Shown here one piece after another: positions 1 through 10,038 of a DNA stretch of 64,000 nt. Location of the stretch: contig QEOQ01000214.1 of assembly GCA_010279815.1 (NCBI GenBank), positions 124,001 to 188,000 of the forward strand. The letters run 5' to 3'. Every line of letters starts with the position of its first letter. The first letter of the stretch is position 1. The notes beneath the pieces were generated by a model that ran no database searches, was not told the origin of the DNA, and saw only the letters and a list, made by a program, of their open reading frames with translations. Position numbers and translations under genes: made by a program. The stretch comes from Brachionus plicatilis. Lineage: Eukaryota; Rotifera; Eurotatoria; Ploima; Brachionidae.

Positions 1-563
1 TTAGCATTAAATTTAGCAAATTTTCATTTTTTTTACTTGGCCACCGGCATGCAAATAATACCTGATAATATATTATAAACTCGTTGTACAAAAATATCAA
101 TAATGACAAAAGAAAAAAGCCTAGAAGAGATTTTTTATGAAATAGCTTTCTCATTTTCCATATTTTGAATATTTGAAAAAAAAATTGAATTTCTAAAATG
201 CCTAATTAAAAATTTTAATAAAATTCTAATTTGAAAAATGTAAATTTAAATTTTACATTTGTCAGATTTTTGTCCATTTGATATTAATTTTTTTCAAATA
301 AACCATTGTCCAAAAATTTATTTGAATATTTCAATAAAATAAAAAAAATTCGCTTTAGGTTACCAAATTTCTAAAATCAATAAATTTAAACAAAAACCTC
401 TTAAAATGGATTGAACACTTTTAATTATTTATTTTAGTGACAATGTTTAGTTCATCTCAGAAGAAGTTAAGATCGGCTTTTTGGCAGATGACTTATGTAA
501 CTGGTAAAAGTATCAAGTAAGGAAAATGATTAAAGAAAAATTGCTTGCCAACATAAACATTTA
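1..563. other. AT-rich sequence without recognisable genes
   Basis: The stretch consists of AT-rich simple sequence. I see no exon, RNA gene or repeat boundary in it. Confidence 0.6.
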
Positions 564-612
564 TAGTTGTTTAAAAGTCACAAGTATCAAGTCAAGTCCA
601 AGTCCTGGCCTT
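564..612 (+). repeat. AGTC-rich dispersed repeat, fragment (copy 1)
   Basis: This short fragment begins AGTTGTTTAAAAGTCACAAG and continues with repeated AAGTC/AAGTCC words. The same start, or its reverse complement, occurs in four other places in the window (about 4314-4817, 48473-48626, 56788-56948 and 60450-60660). It is therefore a dispersed repeat family, here cut to one end. Confidence 0.6.
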
Positions 613-631
613 TAAATTAAATTTTTTTTTT

Positions 632-1090
632 TTTTAAAAGGGGTCTACCTAATGCACACCAACAAAAAACTGTCACCCACAAATCAAAAACTTTTCCCCA
701 CAAAGAAAAAAATTTTAGCAAAATTTTTAGCAAAAATAACATGTCTAATACAAAAACTGCTCTTCCTAAATAAAAAAACTTCTAAGCACAAATTTTTTCA
801 TAAATTTTCAAAACTGTTAAATACAAAAAAAAAATTTCTAAGCAAAAATTTTTTTAATATCTATTAAATACTGCCACTAAATATTTTAGGTAATAAAATG
901 CCTATGATTTTAAGTAATAAAAAAATTTGCAAATTTTTGGAGATTAAAAAATGCAAAAAATTAAAACAAAAGAGAAAAAACAATGACAATTCATTGAATT
1001 ATGTCAATATTATATGAGGTGCCAACGAATTTGTTAATAAACCTAAAAAAGGTCGTCCAAAATTGGCTGGAGATTGGTTTTCCTTAAAAT
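632..1090 (+). mobile_element. Mutator-like (MULE) transposon remnant
   Basis: A GGGGTCTACC-like end near 638 is followed by a run of CACAA-type words. Near 1030-1080 a short frame reads NKPKKGRPKLAGDWFS. The same terminal word and the same peptide (NKPKRGRAKNAGKWFS) recur in the same relative order in the minus-strand remnant at 63003-63560. There the peptide directly follows a CxC...CxH (SWIM) zinc finger, the usual tail of Mutator-like transposases. Stops surround the frame here, so this copy is dead. Family assignment is inference from the better copy. Confidence 0.4.
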
Positions 1091-1427
1091 AACTTTCAAG
1101 GTTAATCAACAGGCTAATGCCCATGCCATGAAGATCGATTAGCACTTTATTTATTTATTTTTATAAAATAATTATTAACAAGTTAAAAATAAAAATTTAT
1201 AAATGTAAAAAAAAAATTATTTAATAAAGCAAAACATTGAAATATTGGCAAAGTAAAAATTTTGCTCATTTTCATTTTGTTCAATCTTGCTCAAAAATAA
1301 AAAAGAAAATTTGAAAAATTGCAGTTTGCAATTTGAATTTTAATTTAAAATAATTTATTTAAAAAATTTAAAATGTTAATTTAGTAGAATTTTGATACAT
1401 CTTAAAAAAAACATTTCTTGTACCCAT

Positions 1428-2600
1428 TTAATTTTGATTGATATTAATTTTGTGCGCATCGAACAACAACGCCAAGTGAGGATACTTGCAGAAATTGGCT
1501 TGAATCAACTGAAACCCGTGTATTGCTTGGACTTGAGCAAAGTCAATGGTTGTGTGAGACGTGTCCGAATTGACGGCGTGTAGCCAGGCGGCATTGTTGG
1601 TGCACGTGATGAACTTTTTCAAATTTTTCTGATTAAAAGGAAGCGTGAACAAAATTTTGGCCGACTTTACCACAGTGGTGCGCACACTCTATCAATTCAT
1701 GGACAAAAAGAACGAAGTCGAAGACGAGCACTTTGACTATTTCTTCTTGAAAGTTGTACGTCTTGTTTTTGGTCTGCTGGGCGATCAACTCGTCGACAAT
1801 GACGAGCAGACGCCCTCTCAGCTCGATCATGTGACTAGTCTGCTGTTCTTGCGTGTCGGCGACCAGCGATGCGACAAAGTGGCCAAAGGTCACCAGATCG
1901 TTCGAGTGCACACATTCTGTAATGAGTATTTTGATTGTTTGGAGAGCGTGAGTGAGCAGCGCGCTGCTAGTGCCCTCGCGTTTAACACTGTACAAAATTC
2001 TCTTGAGCATTTTGAGCCCATGAAACAGCTTCACATTGTGCCAGTCACTAAGCAACAACTCGTTGATTTTATCGTGCAAACAGCGACTTATTTCGGCCGA
2101 GCGGTCGTGCCAAATGTCCAAATCGCTCACTAAACACTCGAACGCCTTCGCGTTGTACACACCGCTCACTTATTTGCCATTGTCGTCGCAAACAGCCAGC
2201 GAAAATGTCAAATTAAGCACGTGACAATTTATGAGCGTTTTTTTTTCGCTAGAAGAACATGATCAACAGCTGATAGCCTTGCATTCGCTCCATTTCTTTG
2301 TGTATGTGGCCATTTGACTTGAGGAAACAGGCGAGACACTTGACGGCGGCGTACATGAACTCGACATCGGTTGCCATGGCGACCAGTGCCAGCAAAAAGC
2401 CGGCGCCGCCCAAACTCTCCATACTCTTGCTCACCGGCATCGGCTGAAACACCCGCACGCCCACAAATCCCATCACTACGCCGCCAACCGTCCTGGACGC
2501 GCCCTGCAGCTGCACGGCCGTGTTCGACCGCACTCGCAACGGCGTCACACTCTCATTGCTCGGTTTGTTCAATTGTTTGTCAGCTAGTGCTCAGCTCTAG
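1428..2600 (-). pseudogene. broken WDFY3/Alfy-like (BEACH family) gene fragment
   Basis: Read from 2572 downward, the minus strand encodes a peptide with the pattern GGVVMGFVGVRVFQPMPVSK, then LVAMATDVEFMYAAVKCLAC and KEMERMQGYQLL. A shifted frame continues with LINCHVLNLTFSLAVCDDNGK, then AFECLVSDLDIWHD in the piece down to 1633. A further shift leads into SAKILFTLPFNQKNLKKF (1685-1428). In this order the pieces match the middle of WDFY3 (Alfy/blue cheese), a large scaffold protein in selective autophagy. Two frame changes (near 2250 and near 1690) and a TAA at 2170-2172 break the frame. No FYVE, BEACH or WD40 end is present. The stretch is much richer in GC than its surroundings. It may be a decayed or retroposed partial copy; a 42-base intron near 1630-1670 is a weaker alternative for the second shift. 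Confidence 0.6.
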
Positions 2601-3296
2601 CGAAATGGTAAAGTTCGATCCAGACATGATGTATTTCTGTTTGATAATGAAGATCGCAGCTGATGTAGCCATTAGCTATTTGGAAACTGTTTTGTGCCAG
2701 AAAAAAGAAGTATTGTGTTGTTGAGTCAGCCTGACGAGGTCGGATTGGACCGGTTTTTAACGATTTGATGTTTTATTCTTGCTTGTTGAATGCCAGTTGG
2801 AATTGGATGTGTATGCGGACAGGTTGAGTGATATTAAGGCCATGGTTGGCACTAAAGTGCAGATTGGAGAGGTAAAAGTAAACATAAAAATTTGTTCACA
2901 GACTTTTATGGGTCAATTGCACCATCTTTTGAACCTAGGCACTGTTGATTTAAAATGTTAAATTGCTCATTTTTTTTTTAAAATTCAATTAGTTTTGGTA
3001 ATCTTAAAAATGATCCCTGTGGTCTAAAGTATCTTTGTGATACTGATATTTAAGGTTTTCTAAAATTAAATTGAATATGCATTTTTTCAGAATTTTTTTA
3101 AGTGTATAAAATTAAAGAAAATTCTCTTAATTTAATTTAGTTTCAATTTTTATATTAATTTGAAAAATTAAATAATGGCTGAGCTTCGAAGTATGAAGCA
3201 ACCTTAATAAGTACTTTTTTAAATAAATTTTTAATAAAAATAAATTAATTTAATAATTTTGAAAAATATTTTTTTATTTTATTTTTAAATAATATA
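2601..3296. other. possible upstream relic of the WDFY3-like fragment, then AT-rich DNA
   Basis: Up to about 2960 the base composition stays closer to that of the WDFY3-like fragment than to the flanks. Short minus-strand frames are present, but I could not match them to a family. From 2965 onward the sequence is ordinary AT-rich DNA. Confidence 0.3.
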
Positions 3297-3743
3297 CAGT
3301 CAACCCTCGTTAATCCGGTCTTCGATTATTCGACAAATCCGATTGACGAATAATTTTTCATTTTTCCTCTCCCTTTCTTATAAAAATTATTATAAAAGCT
3401 TGTATATAATTTGATAATTCGGCTAAGACAACTGACATCTTCTTTATAAATTATTTATATTTTTGGATTTTTAATTCGGCCAACAATCGAACAATCGAAC
3501 ATTGTTGACTATTTTAAAATGAATTAAATATTTAAAAAATTTTTTAAACCGTTATTTTAAATAGAATTTTATTTTTGTTAAATTTTTTAAAAAAATTATG
3601 TAAATTGTTTTGAAAAACATTTTTTTATTTAATCCGGTAAGATTTAAATTTTCCTCTAACGCGGACTTTCGAGAGTTCGGCAGTTTCGACAATACGTCAA
3701 AAAAATATTTTCCGAATTTGGCCGGATTAACGAAAGCTGACTG
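3297..3743. mobile_element. pogo/Tigger-like MITE
   Basis: The 447-base element starts CAGTCAACCCTCGTTAATCC and ends with the reverse complement of CAGTCAGCTTTCGTTAATCC. These 22-base terminal inverted repeats differ at three positions and are flanked by TA on both sides, as for Tc1/mariner-superfamily insertions. The CAG start and TTCG/AATCCGG-rich ends are typical of pogo-like elements. No transposase frame is present, so it is non-autonomous. Confidence 0.75.
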
Positions 3744-4313
3744 TAATTCATTTTCTTAAAATCTATTTTGATCTTTTATCCAATATGTAATAAAAGATAT
3801 TTAAAAAAAAATTGAAAACTGAAAATAATAAATAATTTTTTTATCAATAAAAGAATATTTTTTTTGTAATGGACATTATGTTTTCTATTAATAAATACCA
3901 GTAAGTCGAAAACTTTCAGTAGTAGTCGTGATAATCTTGACAATTATATTAAAAAAAAGAAGACTACAAACTAGACATCAAATAAAATAAAAAAAATCTA
4001 CTAAATTAACATTTTTAATTTTTTAATAAAATATTTTAAATTAAGATTCAAATTGCAAACTGCAATTTTTCAAATTTTTTTTTCATTTTTGAGCAAGATT
4101 GAACAAAATGAAAATGAGCAAAATTTTTACTTTGCCGAAATATTTAAATTAAATTTTTTGAATTTTTCTACGAATTCTGTAAAAATCAAATTAATATTAT
4201 TAAATATAGAAAGCTTGAATGTTGTAAACTTCAACATTGATCTCTTGATCACAAAGCTATTCATCAATCTTGAATAAAAATATTCATAGGTTTTTTCACT
4301 TATGAATATTTTT

Positions 4314-4817
4314 TAGCCAGACTTGTACAAAAGTCACAATAAAAAGTCTCAAAAAGTCAAAAAATACAAGTCTTGACTTTGTAACTTTAAAGTTTTTATA
4401 AATTTAATTAAAGAAATTAATTATTGATTAAAAAATATTATTAAATAAAAAATATTTTCATTTCATATACTTATTTCATTTCATATATTTTTTTAAAAAT
4501 AAAGTAATTAAGAATTTTAGGAATTTTTTATTTAACTTAACAATAACTTTTATTTAAAAAATATTTAGTTTTAACTTAAATCTTTAAAAGATCAAAATTA
4601 CACCGCAAAAGTATTGTACTTTTTAAATTTTTTCCAACAAGTCAAAGTCTTGACTAGTACTTTTTAAATTTTTTCCAACAAGTCAAAGTCATGACTTGTA
4701 CTTTTTAAATTTTTTCCAACAAGTCAAAGTCTTGACTAGTACTTTTTAAATTTTTTCCAACAAGTCAAAGTCTTGACTTTGACTTGACTTTAGACTTGTG
4801 ACTTTTAAACAACTCTG
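4314..4817. repeat. AGTC-rich dispersed repeat (copy 2, longest)
   Basis: The left edge reads ACTTGTACAAAAGTCACAA. The right edge, reversed, reads CAGAGTTGTTTAAAAGTCAC, the family terminus. The interior is rich in AAGTC/GACTT words and includes the 41-base tandem array listed separately. The inverted, similar ends suggest a non-autonomous foldback element, but no target duplication is clear. Confidence 0.6.
4616..4779. repeat. four-copy 41-base tandem repeat
   Basis: The unit begins GTACTTTTTAAATTTTTTCC and ends CAAGTCAAAGTCTTGACTA. Copies start at 4616, 4657, 4698 and 4739, giving an exact period of 41 bases with only one or two changes between copies. Each unit contains the near-palindrome AAGTCNNNGACTT. 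The array lies inside the AGTC-rich dispersed repeat. Confidence 0.9.
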
Positions 4818-7800
4818 TTTTTAGTCGTTTTTGGCAATGGTTCAATCAGATTGTCACTATTCCTTAAATTATATTTTAAATTCCTTGAGTCATTTTTATT
4901 TAATTTCTTTCTTAAATTTTCAAGCGAATTGTGGAAAAAAAGCGTTTTATAAGCAAAAGATAACATTCTATCAAGAATTCTATGCTGAAAAGCAATCAAG
5001 AATTCTATGCTGAAAAGCAAACAACCTATATTTTTATAGAAAATTAATATCATTGAAGTTATCAACTTCAAATTTAAATTTAAATAATTTAAAAATTGAG
5101 AAATAATAACTTTAAGCAGGTTTAATTATTGCGTCTTTTGAAAAATAACATAAAAGAGTTAAACAATAATCAAAATAAGACAAAATAAATGCCTTAAAAA
5201 ACTGAATTTTGACAGAAGTAGTCAGATAGATGGGTAGTCTGGTTTTCCATAAAATAGATTTTAATTTAATTTTTTTTATATAATTTTTTAAACACTAAAA
5301 TTTTATTTGAATAGATTATATAACAATTTTTTTTAATTTTTTTAATTGTGTTAACCAGTTATTTGGTTTAATATGTTAAAAAATTTTTTTTGTTTTGTAG
5401 TGATTTGTGTTGAAAAATTTTTGATTTGTGAGGAACATTTTTTAATTGTAAGGAACCTTTTATCTCATTCCCAAAGTATTTTTAAATAATTAATTGTCTT
5501 AATCTTGACTACTAGAAGTTCTTGAGATCTCTTGAGAAAATAGATTTTTTCTGCAGTTTTACAAATTAATAAAATAAATTTTCCTGTTTTTCAAAACTTT
5601 GAAATTTTTTTTGATATGATATTCTATTATTAAGAAAAATTTGTCATTTAGTAATTAAAGTTGATTATCCTTTGGACAAATAATGCAGAAGAGTTCCATA
5701 ACAAAAATATAGAATTCAAAAAATTAACAATTGTTATCAGATGACAAGTATCAAACGAGGAGGCAATCAAGAAAAAAATATTGAAACTAAATTAAAATTT
5801 TTTTAAAGTAAAAATGGCTATTTTTTAAATTTTATTATATTATATTATTTTATATTACTTTTTTATTTTTATAAACTGAAGTTTTAATAATTCAATTCAT
5901 CGAGAACGATGTGATCTTAACGGGGCGTACATGTTACCCTGAATTATCAATTTTTCATCAGCTTTTCAAATGATGCACAAAGAATAGTAAGAATTATACT
6001 TGCCACGTATTTCAGAAGTAAGACGCTTCGAACTGATGACAAATATATGTTTAGCACTTAGCTCACATCTTGACTAAATTATAAACTCGTGTTGTTGGCA
6101 CGAGCATATATGCATAAATAAGAATTCCATTCTTAGAACTTCAGAAACCGATAACAAATATCTAATTTAAAGCGAATAAAACACAATTTTTAAATTTTTT
6201 TAATTTCTTTTTTCAGTTTAATTTGAAAAATTATGTAAAAATTAAAAAAATTTCTCAACTTTAATCAAAAGATTATTTTCAATTTTTTTATACAATAGAA
6301 AATTCTACCAAAAGGTAATTCTAATTAGATAATTCAATTAGAAAATTTAATATTAATAAAATTTATTATAAGCTGTAAAATTTCTGATTACTCTTCTACT
6401 GTAAGCTCTAATTTAGGTCTTCAAACACTTCTCTGAAAATGATATTAATTAAAATATTCAGGATTTATTTCCAAAAAAGAAATGTTAAAGAAATTGTAAA
6501 GTTTAGCGAAATAAATTTAAAACTTTTTTTTTCTTTGGAACTTTTTCAGTGTTTAATGTGTAAAAATGAGAAAATATTTTGATATTCTAAATTCATTTAA
6601 TCCATTCCAAAAATGAACTATTGAAAGAAAAATACAATAAAACTTCTCGATTTAACAAACATATAACAGAATAGTCATTAAAAACAAAAATGTTGAATCA
6701 AAAACCCGAACAAAAAATCAAGGAATAAGGGTTTAAAAAAACAAAAATTATAAATGATATTAATTCCTTAGATAAAGCAATCGTAACCTTTTTCATTAAT
6801 GATGAAAAAAAGATTTCTCTCATAAAGCTTTTAAGATTTTTTTGAATTAAGCTGAGTCAATTAAAAAAAATTCACATCTTCTTTTATGAAAATCTTTAAT
6901 TGCTTGAAATTCAATAAAAATAGAATAATTTAAATAAATTTTATTTTAGATAGTTAGAATTGTTTTGATATGTGATTTTCTCTACGATTTAACTTGATTT
7001 GATTTAAAGCTATTTGATTAAGTTTAGCGAGCTTAGTTATTTCTAAAATATGTGATCAAAAAATTTAAATAAATAAAATATTATTCATTTTCTTGAGACA
7101 TGGATCTCGATTAACCTTGAAGCTTTAGATTAACTTTACCAGATAATTTTTGATCAGCAAACAAAAAAAAGTATGTTAAATTTGAATTTCAAATTGTTTT
7201 AAAAATTTGACTGATTTTAAATTTAAAATAAATCTGTTTTTATATAAAAAGGGTTTTAAATTAATAGATAAATTTTTTTAATCAACTGTGCAACTAAATA
7301 TTTTGGACAAAATTCTTTTTACTAAATTGCTTAAGAGATTGTTGTTTTAGCATACCAATAAAACTTTTAAACATAACCATTTTTCATCCCAGCATACTTT
7401 CATTATTAACATACCAAATACCTTAATAATATACTAAAAACTGATTAACATACTTATGGTAAAATTGTAAATCTTACTTCACTCAAGCCTGGAATTTCCG
7501 GAATTCGAATTTCTCTTTAATTTAAATAAGAAATTATTTCCATTATCCGACATTAATTTATTAATTAAAAATTTTTCTGCAATCATGACAAATTAAAAAG
7601 ATACAGTTGGTGTTGATAATATATTATCAATTGACGACAAGGAAGTTATATCTAAATAATGAATATTTCTAGTCAAAAGACTTAAAACATATTAAGAGAA
7701 ATCATAAAATAGACATTTGAAATGTGAAAGATAAACTTTTTAAAACATATTATAAAAATTTGATTTTCTTAATATGCAATTTTTTTTGGTGATTTTCACT

Positions 7801-8248
7801 AAAAAAAATAGCTTTATAAATAAATCAATTTTGTAAAATATTCTGATGTCCGACATTTTTTATTTTTTTCCCAATTTCGGATTATCAAGTATCCAGCATT
7901 TTCATTATTCCGACATTAAATTGTCGAACCTAAGCGAACATAAAAGAGAATTGGCTGTATTTACTTTATTTGACTAAAATTTAATATTTTTTTTCTAATG
8001 TAAATATATAAAACAGATTTTTTTTATTTCAAAAGTTAAGTATGTTAAAAAGCTTTGATAGTATGTTGGTCAAGTAGACCCAATTGCTTAATACTTTATT
8101 GCTTTGAAATTTTAAAGATGAGTTGACAATTTCTCTGTTTTTTCTTTAAATTGATAATTATCGACAATCAAAAATTACATATTATGTTTACCTGAAATAA
8201 AATTTTTAATAAATATTTTTTTTTTAAATTGATGCAAATTATTTAGTT
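4818..8248. other. long AT-rich region without recognisable genes
   Basis: I found no credible exon on either strand. About 5890-6150 is an island of less AT-rich sequence with no coding frame that I can identify. Near 7860-7960 the sequence contains TCCGACATT and TTCCGACATTAAATTGTCG and ends GAGAATTGGCTGTA, which resembles one end of a second pogo-like element. No matching left end was convincing. Confidence 0.5.
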
Positions 8249-8713
8249 CACCCATAAGAAAAAAAATAAAGAGACTCTCAAGAGATCTCATTTAGAAATA
8301 TAACGAGAAAAAACAGAGATCGTGAAAATATTCTTCTAAGATTCTAAGGAGATAATTGTTACGTTTTTCTCTTAGATATCTCTTCATTTTTAATTGTAGA
8401 TTCTCGAATAAATTTTTTTTAATAATTATTATAAATAAAACCAAATAAATTTAATGCATTAAAAGATTTGAATTTATTTTATCATTTTATTCAGTTTTTA
8501 AATAAAATTTTGAAAAAAAAAATGTTCATATTTCACAATCTTTAAGATTAATTAATTGAGTCAGATAGTTTTTACAAATTTTAAAAAACAAATTAATTTA
8601 AACTTTTTCATTATTGCTATTTTAATTAAAAACGAATTGAAATTTTTTGAAAAAAAAATACATGGAAAAAAATTATTAATTAAACATTATTTTAAGATTT
8701 TTAATAAAGAAAT

Positions 8714-9973
8714 TTATTTTTTTCTGATTTTTGTGTCCCAACATTTTCTATTAGCAATTGTTACACATTCTTTCCAGGTTTGCTCAATTTTGTCGGGAGA
8801 AGGTTTAGCTTTAGCTATTGCACAATCTAAATAAAAAGAACATGAAAAATCTGTTATCTTTTTTATTAATTGCTTACTTTTCAAAATTTCAACTCTTTCC
8901 GACTCAAGAGGATATCTTTTTGATTTGGTAGTTTGGCCAGGTAAAATTATTATACCATTTGTTCTTTCTTCTTCAGAAAAAAGAATTTCCATTAAGGAAG
9001 TGATATATTTATTCCAAGACGAAGCAGCAATGTCAAGCATGTTTTTGCCATTCCACATCTAAATAGCATAAATATTTTTTAAATTTTTTAATTTTAATTT
9101 AAACCCCAACAATATTTAATTCAATAAATTTCAAATTCGTTTTTGAATTAAAAAAAAAATACACTTAACTATTATTTAATAATTCAAGTTTATTTTGATT
9201 TTATTACAAAACACAATTTGAAATTAATAAAATTTGAGTTATATTTTTAAGAATTTTTTTAAAATTACCACTTCTGTTGGCCAAACTTGGTTTTTTGTTT
9301 TTCTTTTGGTGTTTTCTAGCATTTCAACTAGAATTGATTTAATCTCATCTATTTTGAAATGTAATAATTCAACTTCTTTTTTTAACTTAAAAAATAAAAA
9401 ATAAAATTTTATTTCAAATTAATTTAATGAATACTTCAGTGCTTTCCCCTTCAGAGGTAAATGGTTGTTCATCTTCAATTTGTTCTTCATTGAGAAATGT
9501 CTCAAGAATAAACAGATTTTCATTCAAGCTTCTTTTATTCTCTAAATATATTTAATAATTTGGATAAAAGTTAACGTATTTAGGAATTATAAACAAAATT
9601 AAATATTTGTTGAAAAATTGTGATAGTAAACTTTAAGAAATTAAATTTAAAAAATTACTTTTTTGCATATTATTCACATTAAAAGATTCGTCTAAAATTT
9701 CAGACTCACTGGTTGATGATAAATATTCCCCAAGTTCCATTTTTTTTGCTTTTGAATGACATTTAGTTTCACTTCCTGAAAATATTTTTAATTTATAAAA
9801 ATATTTTTAAAAGTTTTTTCTTTAATACCTCTGTACTTAATTGTTCCATTATACCATTTTTTGTTGAACTCAACTCTTATATTTTTACTATTAATGAATT
9901 TTTTATTTTCATCATTAATTACTGTAAAAGAGTTATCACTCTCAAAATAAATTAAAAGAAAATCTTTTGTCAT
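8714..9973 (-). CDS. BEN-domain-like accessory protein of the CACTA element
   Basis: Five exons (9829-9973, 9659-9775, 9435-9541, 9269-9385, 8714-9058) with GT/AG introns join into one open frame of 276 residues starting at ATG 9973. The N-terminus contains RVEFNKKWYNGTIKYRG, which looks like a small barrel (Tudor-like) strand pattern. The middle is acidic and then predicted coiled. The last exon has the layout of a BEN domain: a segment around LMEILFSEEERTNGIIIL, a Lys/Arg-rich stretch, then PLESERVEILK. BEN domains bind DNA or chromatin proteins and accompany transposases in some animal CACTA elements. The gene starts only 65 bases after the transposase stop, on the same strand. The intact frame suggests a young or still used element. 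The domain call is by eye. Confidence 0.6.
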
Positions 9974-10038
9974 TCTGTTTTATTTAAAAAAATAATTGCT
10001 TTGAAAATAAATTACAGCTTATATATTACAAATTAAGC

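Noticed and set aside
652..867. 71-codon Lys-rich plus-strand frame
   Set aside because: It is low-complexity A-rich translation inside the Mutator-like remnant, with no motif or splice context.
1645..2133. Plus-strand frame of 162 codons opposite the WDFY3-like fragment
   Set aside because: It is the antisense shadow of the fragment; only the minus strand shows family peptides.
6033..6039. CTGATGA, possible hammerhead ribozyme core or snoRNA C box; also at about 25822
   Set aside because: No GAAA with pairing stems and no matching D box or terminal stem were found at either place.
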